Source: an uncultured Eubacterium sp.
Lineage (GTDB): Bacteria; Bacillota; Clostridia; Oscillospirales; Acutalibacteraceae
NCBI GenBank assembly: GCA_944380545.1
Contig: CALWHV010000005.1
Location: 31,494 to 95,493, forward strand
Direction of reading: 5' to 3'
Length of the DNA: 64,000 nucleotides
This document shows positions 58,442 to 64,000 of the stretch, one piece after another. The stretch's first letter is position 1. Each line of letters opens with the position of its first letter. Both the position numbers and the translations under genes were made by a program. Below the pieces are notes generated by a model. It was given only the letters and a program-made list of their open reading frames with translations. It was not told where the DNA came from and did no database searches.

Positions 58442-58543
58442 GCGGGTCTCCCGCTTGTCTTTGTTTGCGCCGTAGCGTAATACAAAGACGAAACTCGCCT
58501 AACAGTCAGCGTTGCTGACTGATGTAGTGCGGTGCAAAGCACC
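58442..58543. other. Candidate origin of transfer (oriT) with four hairpins
   Basis: Four inverted repeats follow one another upstream of mobC: GCGGG-TCT-CCCGC (58442-58454); GTCTTTGT-TTGCGC-CGTA-GCGTAA-ACAAAGAC (58457-58489, a two-part stem); CAGTCAGC-GTT-GCTGACTG (58503-58521); and GGTGC-AAA-GCACC (58531-58543). The block is GC-rich within an AT-rich island and lies in the usual position for oriT, directly before the relaxosome genes. The nic site cannot be assigned by eye. Confidence 0.6.
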
Positions 58544-58683
58544 TTTATTCTAATTGTTTTAACCTTAGAGAATACCGCCACAAACGGTTTAAATTCGTGT
58601 TTTAATAATCAGCCTGATTACTTTTGTTTTTTTACTCAAAAGGCTTTTAATTGTTCGTCACCGTTTGCTGAACCGGCGGTGGT

Positions 58684-58965
58684 TCATATTTTGTGCACCG
58701 TATACAGATTGCTCTGCCTTGAATTCGCAAAATATCTTTCCGAGACATCAACATAGCCTTTCTCCTCAAGGCCTCTAATTGCTTTACGGCAGGAGTTCTC
58801 ACACATACCGCAGTACTTTGCAATGTTCGGAACGGAATAATAACTCATTCCTTTAGCATCACCTCTGCTTGTCAGAAAGCTGTATACCACAAACTCCATA
58901 GGCGTTAAGCCTTCGTCAAAAATCCTATTAGGCAGAAGAAAGAAATTGCCTTTTTGTTTATTCAT
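58684..58965 (-). CDS. Winged-helix DNA-binding protein of the island
   Basis: The 93-residue product has a winged-helix/GntR-like fold: GLTPMEFVVYSFLTSRGD, SVPNIAKYCGMCENSCRKAIRGLEEKGYVDV, then a wing. Similar short proteins (replication-initiator N-terminal or DnaD-like helix-turn-helix) are common in Clostridia mobilizable elements. GAGGAGGTG precedes ATG 58965. Long direct repeats lie directly upstream, so it may be a repeat-binding replication or copy-control protein. Confidence 0.65.
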   Translation of the reverse strand: MNKQKGNFFLLPNRIFDEGLTPMEFVVYSFLTSRGDAKGMSYYSVPNIAKYCGMCENSCRKAIRGLEEKGYVDVSERYFANSRQSNLYTVHKI

Positions 58966-58977
58966 AAATTCACCTCC

Positions 58978-59026
58978 TCACTTACCCTTGCACACTTTTT
59001 TAACCTTTTGAGCCAAACTTTTTTAA
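58978..59026. repeat. 49-bp direct repeat, copy A
   Basis: TCACTTACCCTTGCACACTT... to TTTTTTAA. It matches copy B at 59160-59208 except for about six positions. It abuts the ribosome site of the winged-helix gene. Confidence 0.85.
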
Positions 59027-59159
59027 GTCCCTTCACCTATAGCCACGAAAACAGCAAAAGATGAGGATTTTAAAAATCTTATTTACAAAATATTTACATA
59101 CGCCTCCATATATTTAGCCGTTAAGCAAACACCTTTGAGCCATTTTAAAAATAATCCTC

Positions 59160-59208
59160 TCACTTATCCTTGCACACTTTTTTGCTCTTTTAAGCCAAAC
59201 TTTTTTAT
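59160..59208. repeat. 49-bp direct repeat, copy B
   Basis: Same unit as copy A, 182 bases further on. The shared parts are CCTTGCACACTTTTTT and AGCCAAACTTTTTT. Two copies are fewer than typical iterons, but the placement suggests protein binding or an old duplication. Confidence 0.85.
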
Positions 59209-59241
59209 CACAAAAAAGATAACAGATTATTTAATCTTGCG

Positions 59242-59260
59242 TGTATCTTCAGAAGATACA
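59242..59260. promoter_or_regulatory. Palindromic operator-like site 1
   Basis: TGTATCTTC-A-GAAGATACA is a perfect 9-base inverted repeat. The same half-site recurs at 59382-59402. Confidence 0.6.
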
Positions 59261-59381
59261 TTTAAGGTATTACTCATCAACCTGCACAAACAATATGTAG
59301 TAGTTAAATCAATAATCTTGTTTAACCTCAACTATTCATAAAACTTTGTGGGCACAAACCAACACTTTTTATCTGTTATTT

Positions 59382-59402
59382 ATGTATCTTCCAAAGATAC
59401 AT
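59382..59402. promoter_or_regulatory. Palindromic operator-like site 2
   Basis: ATGTATCTT-CCA-AAGATACAT is a perfect inverted repeat sharing GTATCTT half-sites with site 1, 140 bases away. CTTTTTTATTTT follows, so on the + strand it could also terminate transcription. The 59261-59381 stretch between the sites holds no convincing gene. Confidence 0.55.
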
Positions 59403-59507
59403 CTTTTTTATTTTCAGCGTTTTGCACAATGTTTTTTATAATAAAAAACAACCACTTTTCTGTTTTAGAAAAATGGTTGTTGAATATATAGCAACATTAA
59501 ATTGATG

Positions 59508-60272
59508 CTACATATGTAGTTTGTCTAATAATCCGTAAGCATCCAGTAAAGTTTTGATATAGTATCTATCGCAAACATTGAAGTCATTTTCATTTAGTGA
59601 AATTCTTATTTCTTCTATTTTAGGTAACTCAACATAAATATATTTAAATTTAGGTTTTGGATAGAAAATTTTGTTTTTTTCATCAAGAGCAAATTCCAAT
59701 CCTATTGGTCTAACTGCAACTCTTAATCTTGTTTCTTTTTCTTGACTCCAATTCCTTAAATGATTGTCATTGTCATATCCCAATTTTAATTTTATTAAAC
59801 CAGCATTTTGTTCGTCTCCGTTTTCATCTTTATGTTTTTCTAATGAGTCTGTGTAGTAAACATCAGAAAATGTTGAATCAAAAATGCGCCAGTTTTTGTC
59901 ATCATAAGTTTTGCAATTCAAGTCAGAAACGAATCCTTGGTCAGAAATTTTTTTCATTGGATTATTTAATTCTGAATCAAAATAAATTTGTTTTATATTT
60001 ATATCTTTTACTTTAAATTTTAATTGTATTGTCCCGTAATTTTCAAAAAAGTACTTTGAATTATCTAATCCATAAGTAAAGCATAAAACAAAAATTTTAG
60101 TGTTCCATAACTGACTGATTCGACTGTTTTCAAGACTATCATTTACTTTATCGAGACGAGACAACCTGAGTGAATTATTTTTAAGAATTTCCTCAAGAGC
60201 GTTAAAATTTGTATAGTGATATACATATTCGTGTAGTTTTGCAGATTCAGTAAGTTCTTTATACATATCCAT
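59508..60272 (-). CDS. DUF2971 family protein
   Basis: The protein (254 residues) starts at ATG 60272 with AGGA upstream, although 60296 is also open. The DUF2971 signature is at the N-terminus: YVYHYTNFNALEEILKNNSLRLSRLDKVNDSLENSR. Later, WSQEKETRLRVAV and a C-terminal helix fit the family. DUF2971 proteins are found on islands and near defence genes; the 'YHYT..ILKN..LRLS' pattern recalls RES/ART-like folds, but no activity is established. It ends in TAG, so amber is a working stop within this island. Confidence 0.8.
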   Translation of the reverse strand: MDMYKELTESAKLHEYVYHYTNFNALEEILKNNSLRLSRLDKVNDSLENSRISQLWNTKIFVLCFTYGLDNSKYFFENYGTIQLKFKVKDINIKQIYFDSELNNPMKKISDQGFVSDLNCKTYDDKNWRIFDSTFSDVYYTDSLEKHKDENGDEQNAGLIKLKLGYDNDNHLRNWSQEKETRLRVAVRPIGLEFALDEKNKIFYPKPKFKYIYVELPKIEEIRISLNENDFNVCDRYYIKTLLDAYGLLDKLHM

Positions 60273-60361
60273 AATTTTGCATCCTAAATATTTCATATTT
60301 CGTAAATAATTATAAAAGATTTTTCTACTATATCAAGCGTATATAATTTTGTTACAAGGAA

Positions 60362-60392
60362 AGTACATACAGTACATACAGTACATACAGTA
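60362..60392. repeat. 9-bp tandem repeat (AGTACATAC), 3.4 copies
   Basis: Three exact units and a partial fourth lie between the DUF2971 and DUF6809 genes. It is too short for a CRISPR and has no spacers. Confidence 0.9.
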
Positions 60393-60475
60393 TCATAATT
60401 GTTTTAAAAGCAAAAAACAGCAGTTTCACAATTAAGAGAAACTGATATTCATATAAATTTTATTAGTTTAATTTT

Positions 60476-60724
60476 TTATTCGGTTAGCAACCTAACCGCT
60501 AACTTAAATCCGATTTCAAACGCCTGACATTCAATAAAGGAAGTGTACTCGTCAACACATTCAACATATTTTTTGAGCACATCAAGTTCTTTATCTTTAA
60601 GTTTTGATGTCAGACACTCCTGATGTCTTGCCATCAGTTTAATTAATTCTTTTTCTTCATCATATACTTCTTTATCCTCACTCGGATTTATATTTCCATA
60701 CCATAGCTCCTGCAGTATCGACAT
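60476..60724 (-). CDS. DUF6809-like protein
   Basis: This 82-residue helical protein begins MSILQELWYGNINPSEDK and ends FIECQAFEIGFKLAVRLLTE. It resembles the DUF6809 family (LxELxxGNIxP... FxxGFxLGxRLxxE) that is common on Clostridia mobile elements. Function is unknown. GGAG lies 8 bases before ATG 60724. It points away from hsdM. Confidence 0.7.
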   Translation of the reverse strand: MSILQELWYGNINPSEDKEVYDEEKELIKLMARHQECLTSKLKDKELDVLKKYVECVDEYTSFIECQAFEIGFKLAVRLLTE

Positions 60725-60806
60725 TAAATCAACTCCTTTGCACTACAAAGGAATATCATAAAACACAGATAAAATCCAGTTCGAATCAGTTTGATAGTAC
60801 AAAAAA

Positions 60807-60836
60807 TTGAACTATTGGCTGAAAAATGTAGATAAT
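60807..60836 (+). promoter_or_regulatory. Possible promoter of the hsd operon
   Basis: -35 TTGAAC at 60807-60812, 18-base spacer, -10 GATAAT at 60831-60836. Confidence 0.45.
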
Positions 60837-60900
60837 ATTGTTTTTAAATACTAAATATGATATTATATTTTATATATGTTATTTATTCAGGAGTATGATT

Positions 60901-62406
60901 ATGGCGCAAAAAAATAATGCAAATATAGGTTTTGAAAAGCAAATTTGGGATGCCGCTTGTGTACTTTGGGGGCACATACCTGCAGCTGAATATAGAAAAG
61001 TGATTATTGGTCTTATTTTCCTGCGTTACATATCAAGTGCGTTTGAAAAGCGTTATCAAGAACTTGTTGCAGAAGACGATGGATTTGAAGATGACAGAGA
61101 CGCTTATGTGGAGGATAATATCTTCTTCGTGCCGGAGGACGCTCGTTGGAGCAAAATTGCTTCGTCTGCTCATACTCCCGAAATCGGAACTGTCATTGAC
61201 GACGCTATGAGAGCCATTGAAAAAGAAAATACAACTCTTAAAAATGTACTTCCTAAAAACTATGCCAGTCCTGATTTGGACAAGCGTGTTTTGGGTGATG
61301 TTGTTGACCTGTTCACTAATATGGATATGGGCGACACCGAGGAAAGCAAAGACCTGCTCGGAAGAACTTATGAGTATTGTATTCAGCAGTTCGCCGCTTA
61401 CGAAGGTGTTAAGGGTGGCGAGTTCTATACTCCTGCAAGCATTGTTAAAACAATCGTTGCTATCTTAAAGCCGTTCAAAAACTGCCGTGTATATGACCCT
61501 TGTTGCGGTTCGGGCGGTATGTTCGTGCAGAGTGCAAAGTTCATTCAGGCACACAGCGGCAAGCGTGGAGAAATAGCTGTTTACGGTCAGGAGTCCAATG
61601 CCGACACTTGGAAAATGGCAAAAATGAATATGGCTATTCGTGGCATTGATGCAGACTTTGGTCCGTATCAAGCAGATACATTCTTCAATGACTTACATAA
61701 AACACTGAAAGCAGATTTCATTATGGCAAATCCGCCTTTCAATCTTTCCAACTGGGGACAGGATAAACTTAAGGACGATGTTCGTTGGAAATACGGAACA
61801 CCGCCTGCCGGCAATGCCAACTATGCGTGGATTCAGCATATGATACACCACCTTGCACCGAATGGAAAAATCGGTCTTGTACTTGCTAACGGTGCTTTGT
61901 CCTCTCAGTCAAGCGGCGAGGGTGACATCAGAAAGAACATCATTCAGGCTGACCTTGTGGAAGGTATCGTCGCTCTGCCGACGCAGCTCTTTTACAGCGT
62001 TACCATTCCTGTTACGCTTTGGTTCGTCACGAAGAATAAAAAGCAAAAAGGTAAAACCCTGTTTATCGACGCTCGTAAAATGGGTTATATGGTTGACCGT
62101 AAGCACAGAGATTTTACCGATGAGGATATTCAAAAGCTGGCAGATACATTTACAGCATTCCAAGACGGAACGCTTGAAGATGTAAAAGGTTTCTGCGCAG
62201 TTGCCGATTTGCAGGAAATCGAAAAGCAGGATTTCGTTCTGACACCGGGCAGATATGTGGGTATTGAAGAAGTCGAGGACGATGGAGAACCGTTTGAAGA
62301 AAAGATGACCCGTCTTACTTCTGAGCTTTCGGAGATGTTTGCAAAGTCTCACGAACTGGAGGACGAAATTCGCAAGAAACTGGGGGCAATTGGATATGAA
62401 GTGTAA
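60901..62406 (+). CDS. hsdM: Type I restriction-modification methyltransferase subunit HsdM
   Basis: HsdM methylates adenine at N6 within the site chosen by HsdS. The 501-residue protein has the helical HsdM_N domain (about 1-140: IWDAACVLWGHIPAAEYRKVIIGLIFLRYI), the SAM-binding motif DPCCGSGGMF (about 200-208) and the catalytic NPPF (277-280). AGGAG precedes ATG 60901; the longer frame to 60838 is rejected. It is visibly GC-richer than its flanks, suggesting a separate origin. The 148-residue gene overlaps its end by 11 bases. No hsdR is in the window. Confidence 0.96.
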   Translation: MAQKNNANIGFEKQIWDAACVLWGHIPAAEYRKVIIGLIFLRYISSAFEKRYQELVAEDDGFEDDRDAYVEDNIFFVPEDARWSKIASSAHTPEIGTVIDDAMRAIEKENTTLKNVLPKNYASPDLDKRVLGDVVDLFTNMDMGDTEESKDLLGRTYEYCIQQFAAYEGVKGGEFYTPASIVKTIVAILKPFKNCRVYDPCCGSGGMFVQSAKFIQAHSGKRGEIAVYGQESNADTWKMAKMNMAIRGIDADFGPYQADTFFNDLHKTLKADFIMANPPFNLSNWGQDKLKDDVRWKYGTPPAGNANYAWIQHMIHHLAPNGKIGLVLANGALSSQSSGEGDIRKNIIQADLVEGIVALPTQLFYSVTIPVTLWFVTKNKKQKGKTLFIDARKMGYMVDRKHRDFTDEDIQKLADTFTAFQDGTLEDVKGFCAVADLQEIEKQDFVLTPGRYVGIEEVEDDGEPFEEKMTRLTSELSEMFAKSHELEDEIRKKLGAIGYEV

Positions 62407-62842
62407 AGAAACAACGGTCGCACTAAGATTTTCTGATGCATTTGCTCCTTCTGAATGTACGATTCAAGCCCATCAAAATATGATAGATAAACAGGGGTTT
62501 GTTTGGTACGGAAAATTAGGAGCAGCGGTATCTTCAAAAGTAGCAAACCTAATTATGGAGAATGAAAATCCGAGGATATTACTTATACACAGTGGAAAAA
62601 CAGGAAGGTATTGGGCATATATCAAAAAAATTCAGTACGATATACCGAGTAAGAGTGAAATCCCAGAGTATTATCGTGATAATGCAGGCATTTTCAAAAC
62701 TTTGTTTAGAGTTGTCAAAATTGAAGAAGCGCCTAAAAATGTTTTAGGTAATTGCGTTGTTGCATCGTCTCAAAGACCGCTTTCAGAAGTTTCTAAGAGT
62801 AGTATGAGTCCTTACTTCATAATTAATGTGGAGGAAGAATGA
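62396..62842 (+). CDS. Unknown accessory protein between hsdM and hsdS
   Basis: I do not recognise the family of this 148-residue protein. It starts at ATG 62396 inside the hsdM end and overlaps hsdS by 4 bases, so it is part of the operon and translationally coupled. The pattern GFVWYGKLGAAVS...NPRILLIHSGKTGRYWAYIKKIQY...IPEYYRDNAG and a C-terminal ASSQRPLSEVSKSSMSPYFII is mostly beta strands. It recalls PUA-like/EVE-ASCH folds that bind modified bases, but this is a weak impression. No membrane segment, few cysteines. Confidence 0.65.
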   Translation: MKCKETTVALRFSDAFAPSECTIQAHQNMIDKQGFVWYGKLGAAVSSKVANLIMENENPRILLIHSGKTGRYWAYIKKIQYDIPSKSEIPEYYRDNAGIFKTLFRVVKIEEAPKNVLGNCVVASSQRPLSEVSKSSMSPYFIINVEEE

Positions 62843-63288
62843 TGGAATTGCTATCAAAATATGTAGAATTCAAAAATGGGAAAAAAAGACCCATTTCAAA
62901 GGGAACTATTCCTGTTTATGGTGGAAATGGAATATTAGATTATACGAATACAGCTAATATGCAAAGCGGTGTTGTTATAGGACGTGTCGGAGTATATTGT
63001 GGAAGTGTTTTTTTAGTAAGAGAAGAATGTTGGGTTTCTGATAATGCAATTAAAGCTATGTGCAAGGAGAATATTGATTTGGGATATTGGTATTACCTTC
63101 TCTCATCCTTACATTTGAACGAAAGAAGGATAGGTACTTCTCAGCCCTTGCTGACGCAGAATATACTAAATAATATAGAGGTTGAAATTCCTGAACTTGC
63201 TATTCAAAAGAAGATTTCGAGCATATTAGAGTTGCTTGATGAGAAAATCAAGCTGAATAATGAAATAAACAATAATTTAGCAGCTTAA
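62839..63288 (+). CDS. hsdS: HsdS specificity subunit, N-terminal half (truncated by inversion)
   Basis: The 149-residue product has one target-recognition domain (KYVEFKNGKKRPISKGTIPVYGGNG ... GRVGVYCGSVF) and the central conserved helix (IPELAIQKKISSILELLDEKIKLNNEINNNLA). It then stops after one more Ala. A normal HsdS continues from NNNL into EQ-rich helix and a second domain. The missing continuation is found on the opposite strand at 63285-63998. The 16-base inverted repeat at 63266-63281 lies at the break. GGAGG precedes ATG 62839. Confidence 0.85.
   Translation: MMELLSKYVEFKNGKKRPISKGTIPVYGGNGILDYTNTANMQSGVVIGRVGVYCGSVFLVREECWVSDNAIKAMCKENIDLGYWYYLLSSLHLNERRIGTSQPLLTQNILNNIEVEIPELAIQKKISSILELLDEKIKLNNEINNNLAA
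63266..63281. repeat. Inverted repeat, left copy (hsdS inversion site)
   Basis: TAAACAATAATTTAGC coding for the NNNLA junction. Its exact reverse complement is at 63985-64000. The reading frame across the repeat is the same in both hsdS halves. Confidence 0.9.
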
Positions 63289-63998
63289 AGGCCGATGTCG
63301 GAGACATCAAGCTCGCCGGACATTAGCTTGAGCAAAAGGGTATCTCGCAAAGTTTCAAGTTTAGTGATTTCCTCAATATTAGCAGAAATTTGCAGATATA
63401 AAGCCGTCACAAGTTCATCCAAAGGCTTTAATGCAGAAAGGTCGTCAGGCAAATATAACTGATATTCGGGCAATGCTTTTTTGCTTAAATGCAATACGGT
63501 TGTTCCATTAACATAGCCGAGACAATGTGCCTTGAACTTTTTATCTTGCAGAATAGCCGCAATGAGGAATTTAGATATATGATTGTTCTTTGGAACAACT
63601 TTAACTAAATCCATAGAAAAAACAATATCGCTATAACCTGATTTGCTCATTACAGGTTCGGCATTGCCAATTACTTCTGCATTTTGTGTTAGGTCAGTAT
63701 GTGCAACGAGTGTATCAAACAGCTCTGCGTGCTGCGTATCTTTCAGTTTGTTTGACGGTATTATTTCCTTATAACCGTCAAGTTTGAAACCACCTTTGCG
63801 GTCGAAATTTTTTATAGTTGCCATAGCAATATTAGATTCTGTAAGTTCAGCACCTTTATATGAATAGCCACTTACAAAGTTTGCAATGGAAGATAAAGGC
63901 GTTTTCGACCAATTATCAGGCAAAGTGCCGCCAAATGGAGCATAATCAGACAGCCAAGCAGTACATATTGTTTTGATTTGCTCCGCTAAATTATTGTT
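63285..63998 (-). CDS. hsdS: HsdS specificity subunit, C-terminal half, inverted and cut by window
   Basis: Read on the minus strand, the frame is open from the window edge: NNNLAEQIKTICTAWLSDYAPFGG, then a second target-recognition domain beginning LPDNWSKTPLSSIANFVSGYSYKGA and the C-terminal conserved helix ending LLLKLMSGELDVSDIGL. TTG 63923 is a codon within this frame, not a natural start. As it stands the half overlaps the + strand half tail-to-tail by 4 bases. It would join in frame to the + half after inversion. Alternatively, a further N-terminal domain lies beyond 64000, making it a complete alternative hsdS. Confidence 0.85.
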   Translation of the reverse strand, partial: NNNLAEQIKTICTAWLSDYAPFGGTLPDNWSKTPLSSIANFVSGYSYKGAELTESNIAMATIKNFDRKGGFKLDGYKEIIPSNKLKDTQHAELFDTLVAHTDLTQNAEVIGNAEPVMSKSGYSDIVFSMDLVKVVPKNNHISKFLIAAILQDKKFKAHCLGYVNGTTVLHLSKKALPEYQLYLPDDLSALKPLDELVTALYLQISANIEEITKLETLRDTLLLKLMSGELDVSDIGL

Positions 63999-64000
63999 TA
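63985..64000. repeat. Inverted repeat, right copy (hsdS inversion site)
   Basis: GCTAAATTATTGTTTA, the exact reverse complement of 63266-63281, reaching the last base of the window, so the repeat may be longer. Confidence 0.9.

Larger units (their letters stand above)
53215..64000. mobile_element. AT-rich mobilizable island beside tRNA-Pro, right end outside window
   Basis: Composition and codon use change abruptly after the tRNA. The content is that of an integrative mobilizable element: BRO antirepressor, HTH proteins, relaxase, MobC, oriT-like hairpins, and defence cargo (OLD nuclease, type I restriction-modification). No integrase is visible at the tRNA end, so it probably lies beyond 64000. 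Boundaries are inferred; the att core was not determined because only one end is visible. Confidence 0.75.

Noticed and set aside
60362..60392. CRISPR-like array
   Set aside because: The unit is only 9 bases, is contiguous without spacers, and no cas gene is near.
63285..63923. The minus-strand HsdS frame as a complete gene starting at 63923
   Set aside because: The TTG there is internal: coding continues in frame to the window edge with conserved HsdS sequence.

Overview
The window reads as a chromosomal contig from a GC-rich, gut-type Clostridia (Bacillota). This rests on the gene set: GTP-type PEP carboxykinase, a family A DNA polymerase without a recognisable proofreading site, a DUF6472-like cysteine peptide, a DUF4250 protein, a monomeric [FeFe] hydrogenase and many Shine-Dalgarno-led starts including TTG and GTG. 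No rRNA or species marker is present, so a genus cannot be named.

Layout. (1) 1-8550 is a run of overlapping structural genes in the order of a PBSX-like contractile prophage: portal (cut by the window edge), prohead protease, decoration protein, major capsid, three connector-size proteins, then LysM tail protein, late-control/hub, spike, gp25-like, baseplate J, gpI-like and a short fibre. The sheath, tube, tail chaperone and tape-measure genes expected between connectors and LysM protein are absent, and no lysis gene or integrase lies on this side. (2) 8.6-53.2 kb is host core sequence: coaX, a DUF1015 gene, an M28 peptidase, polA-rimI-tsaD, pckG, an envelope operon (DUF6472, Big2/NodB deacetylase, SecB-like), purA, dinB, glyS-DUF975, an rpe-to-mgtE operon, an ABC-F ATPase, two alpha-galactosidases (GH36, GH27), zapA-U32-maf, a PHP phosphoesterase, gltX-glnS, TetR-DUF4250, the hydrogenase, an FRG-domain protein, a ZIP transporter behind a metal-box-like palindrome, and a secreted GH51 arabinofuranosidase with an EEP lipoprotein. 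Two intergenic spots (31.8-32.1 kb and 49.5-49.7 kb) share one dispersed palindromic repeat family.

(3) From a tRNA-Pro(CGG) gene at 53.1 kb the composition turns strongly AT-rich to the window end. This is an integrated mobilizable island: BRO-type antirepressor, two copies of one 63-residue HTH protein flanking an OLD-family ATPase/TOPRIM nuclease broken by a single in-frame amber codon, relaxase and MobC next to a hairpin-dense oriT candidate, a winged-helix protein with long direct repeats, DUF2971 and DUF6809 proteins, and a type I restriction-modification locus running off the edge.

The most striking reading is in that last locus. hsdM is followed by an unknown 148-residue gene, then a truncated hsdS half on the + strand, then a second hsdS half on the - strand. 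A 16-bp inverted repeat lies at the crossover point in each half, in the same reading frame. Flipping the 703 bp between the repeats would join the halves in frame into a 380-residue two-domain HsdS, so the locus looks like a phase-variable specificity switch caught in its split orientation. Promoter, terminator and start-site calls below are by eye; family assignments are from motif recognition without database search.
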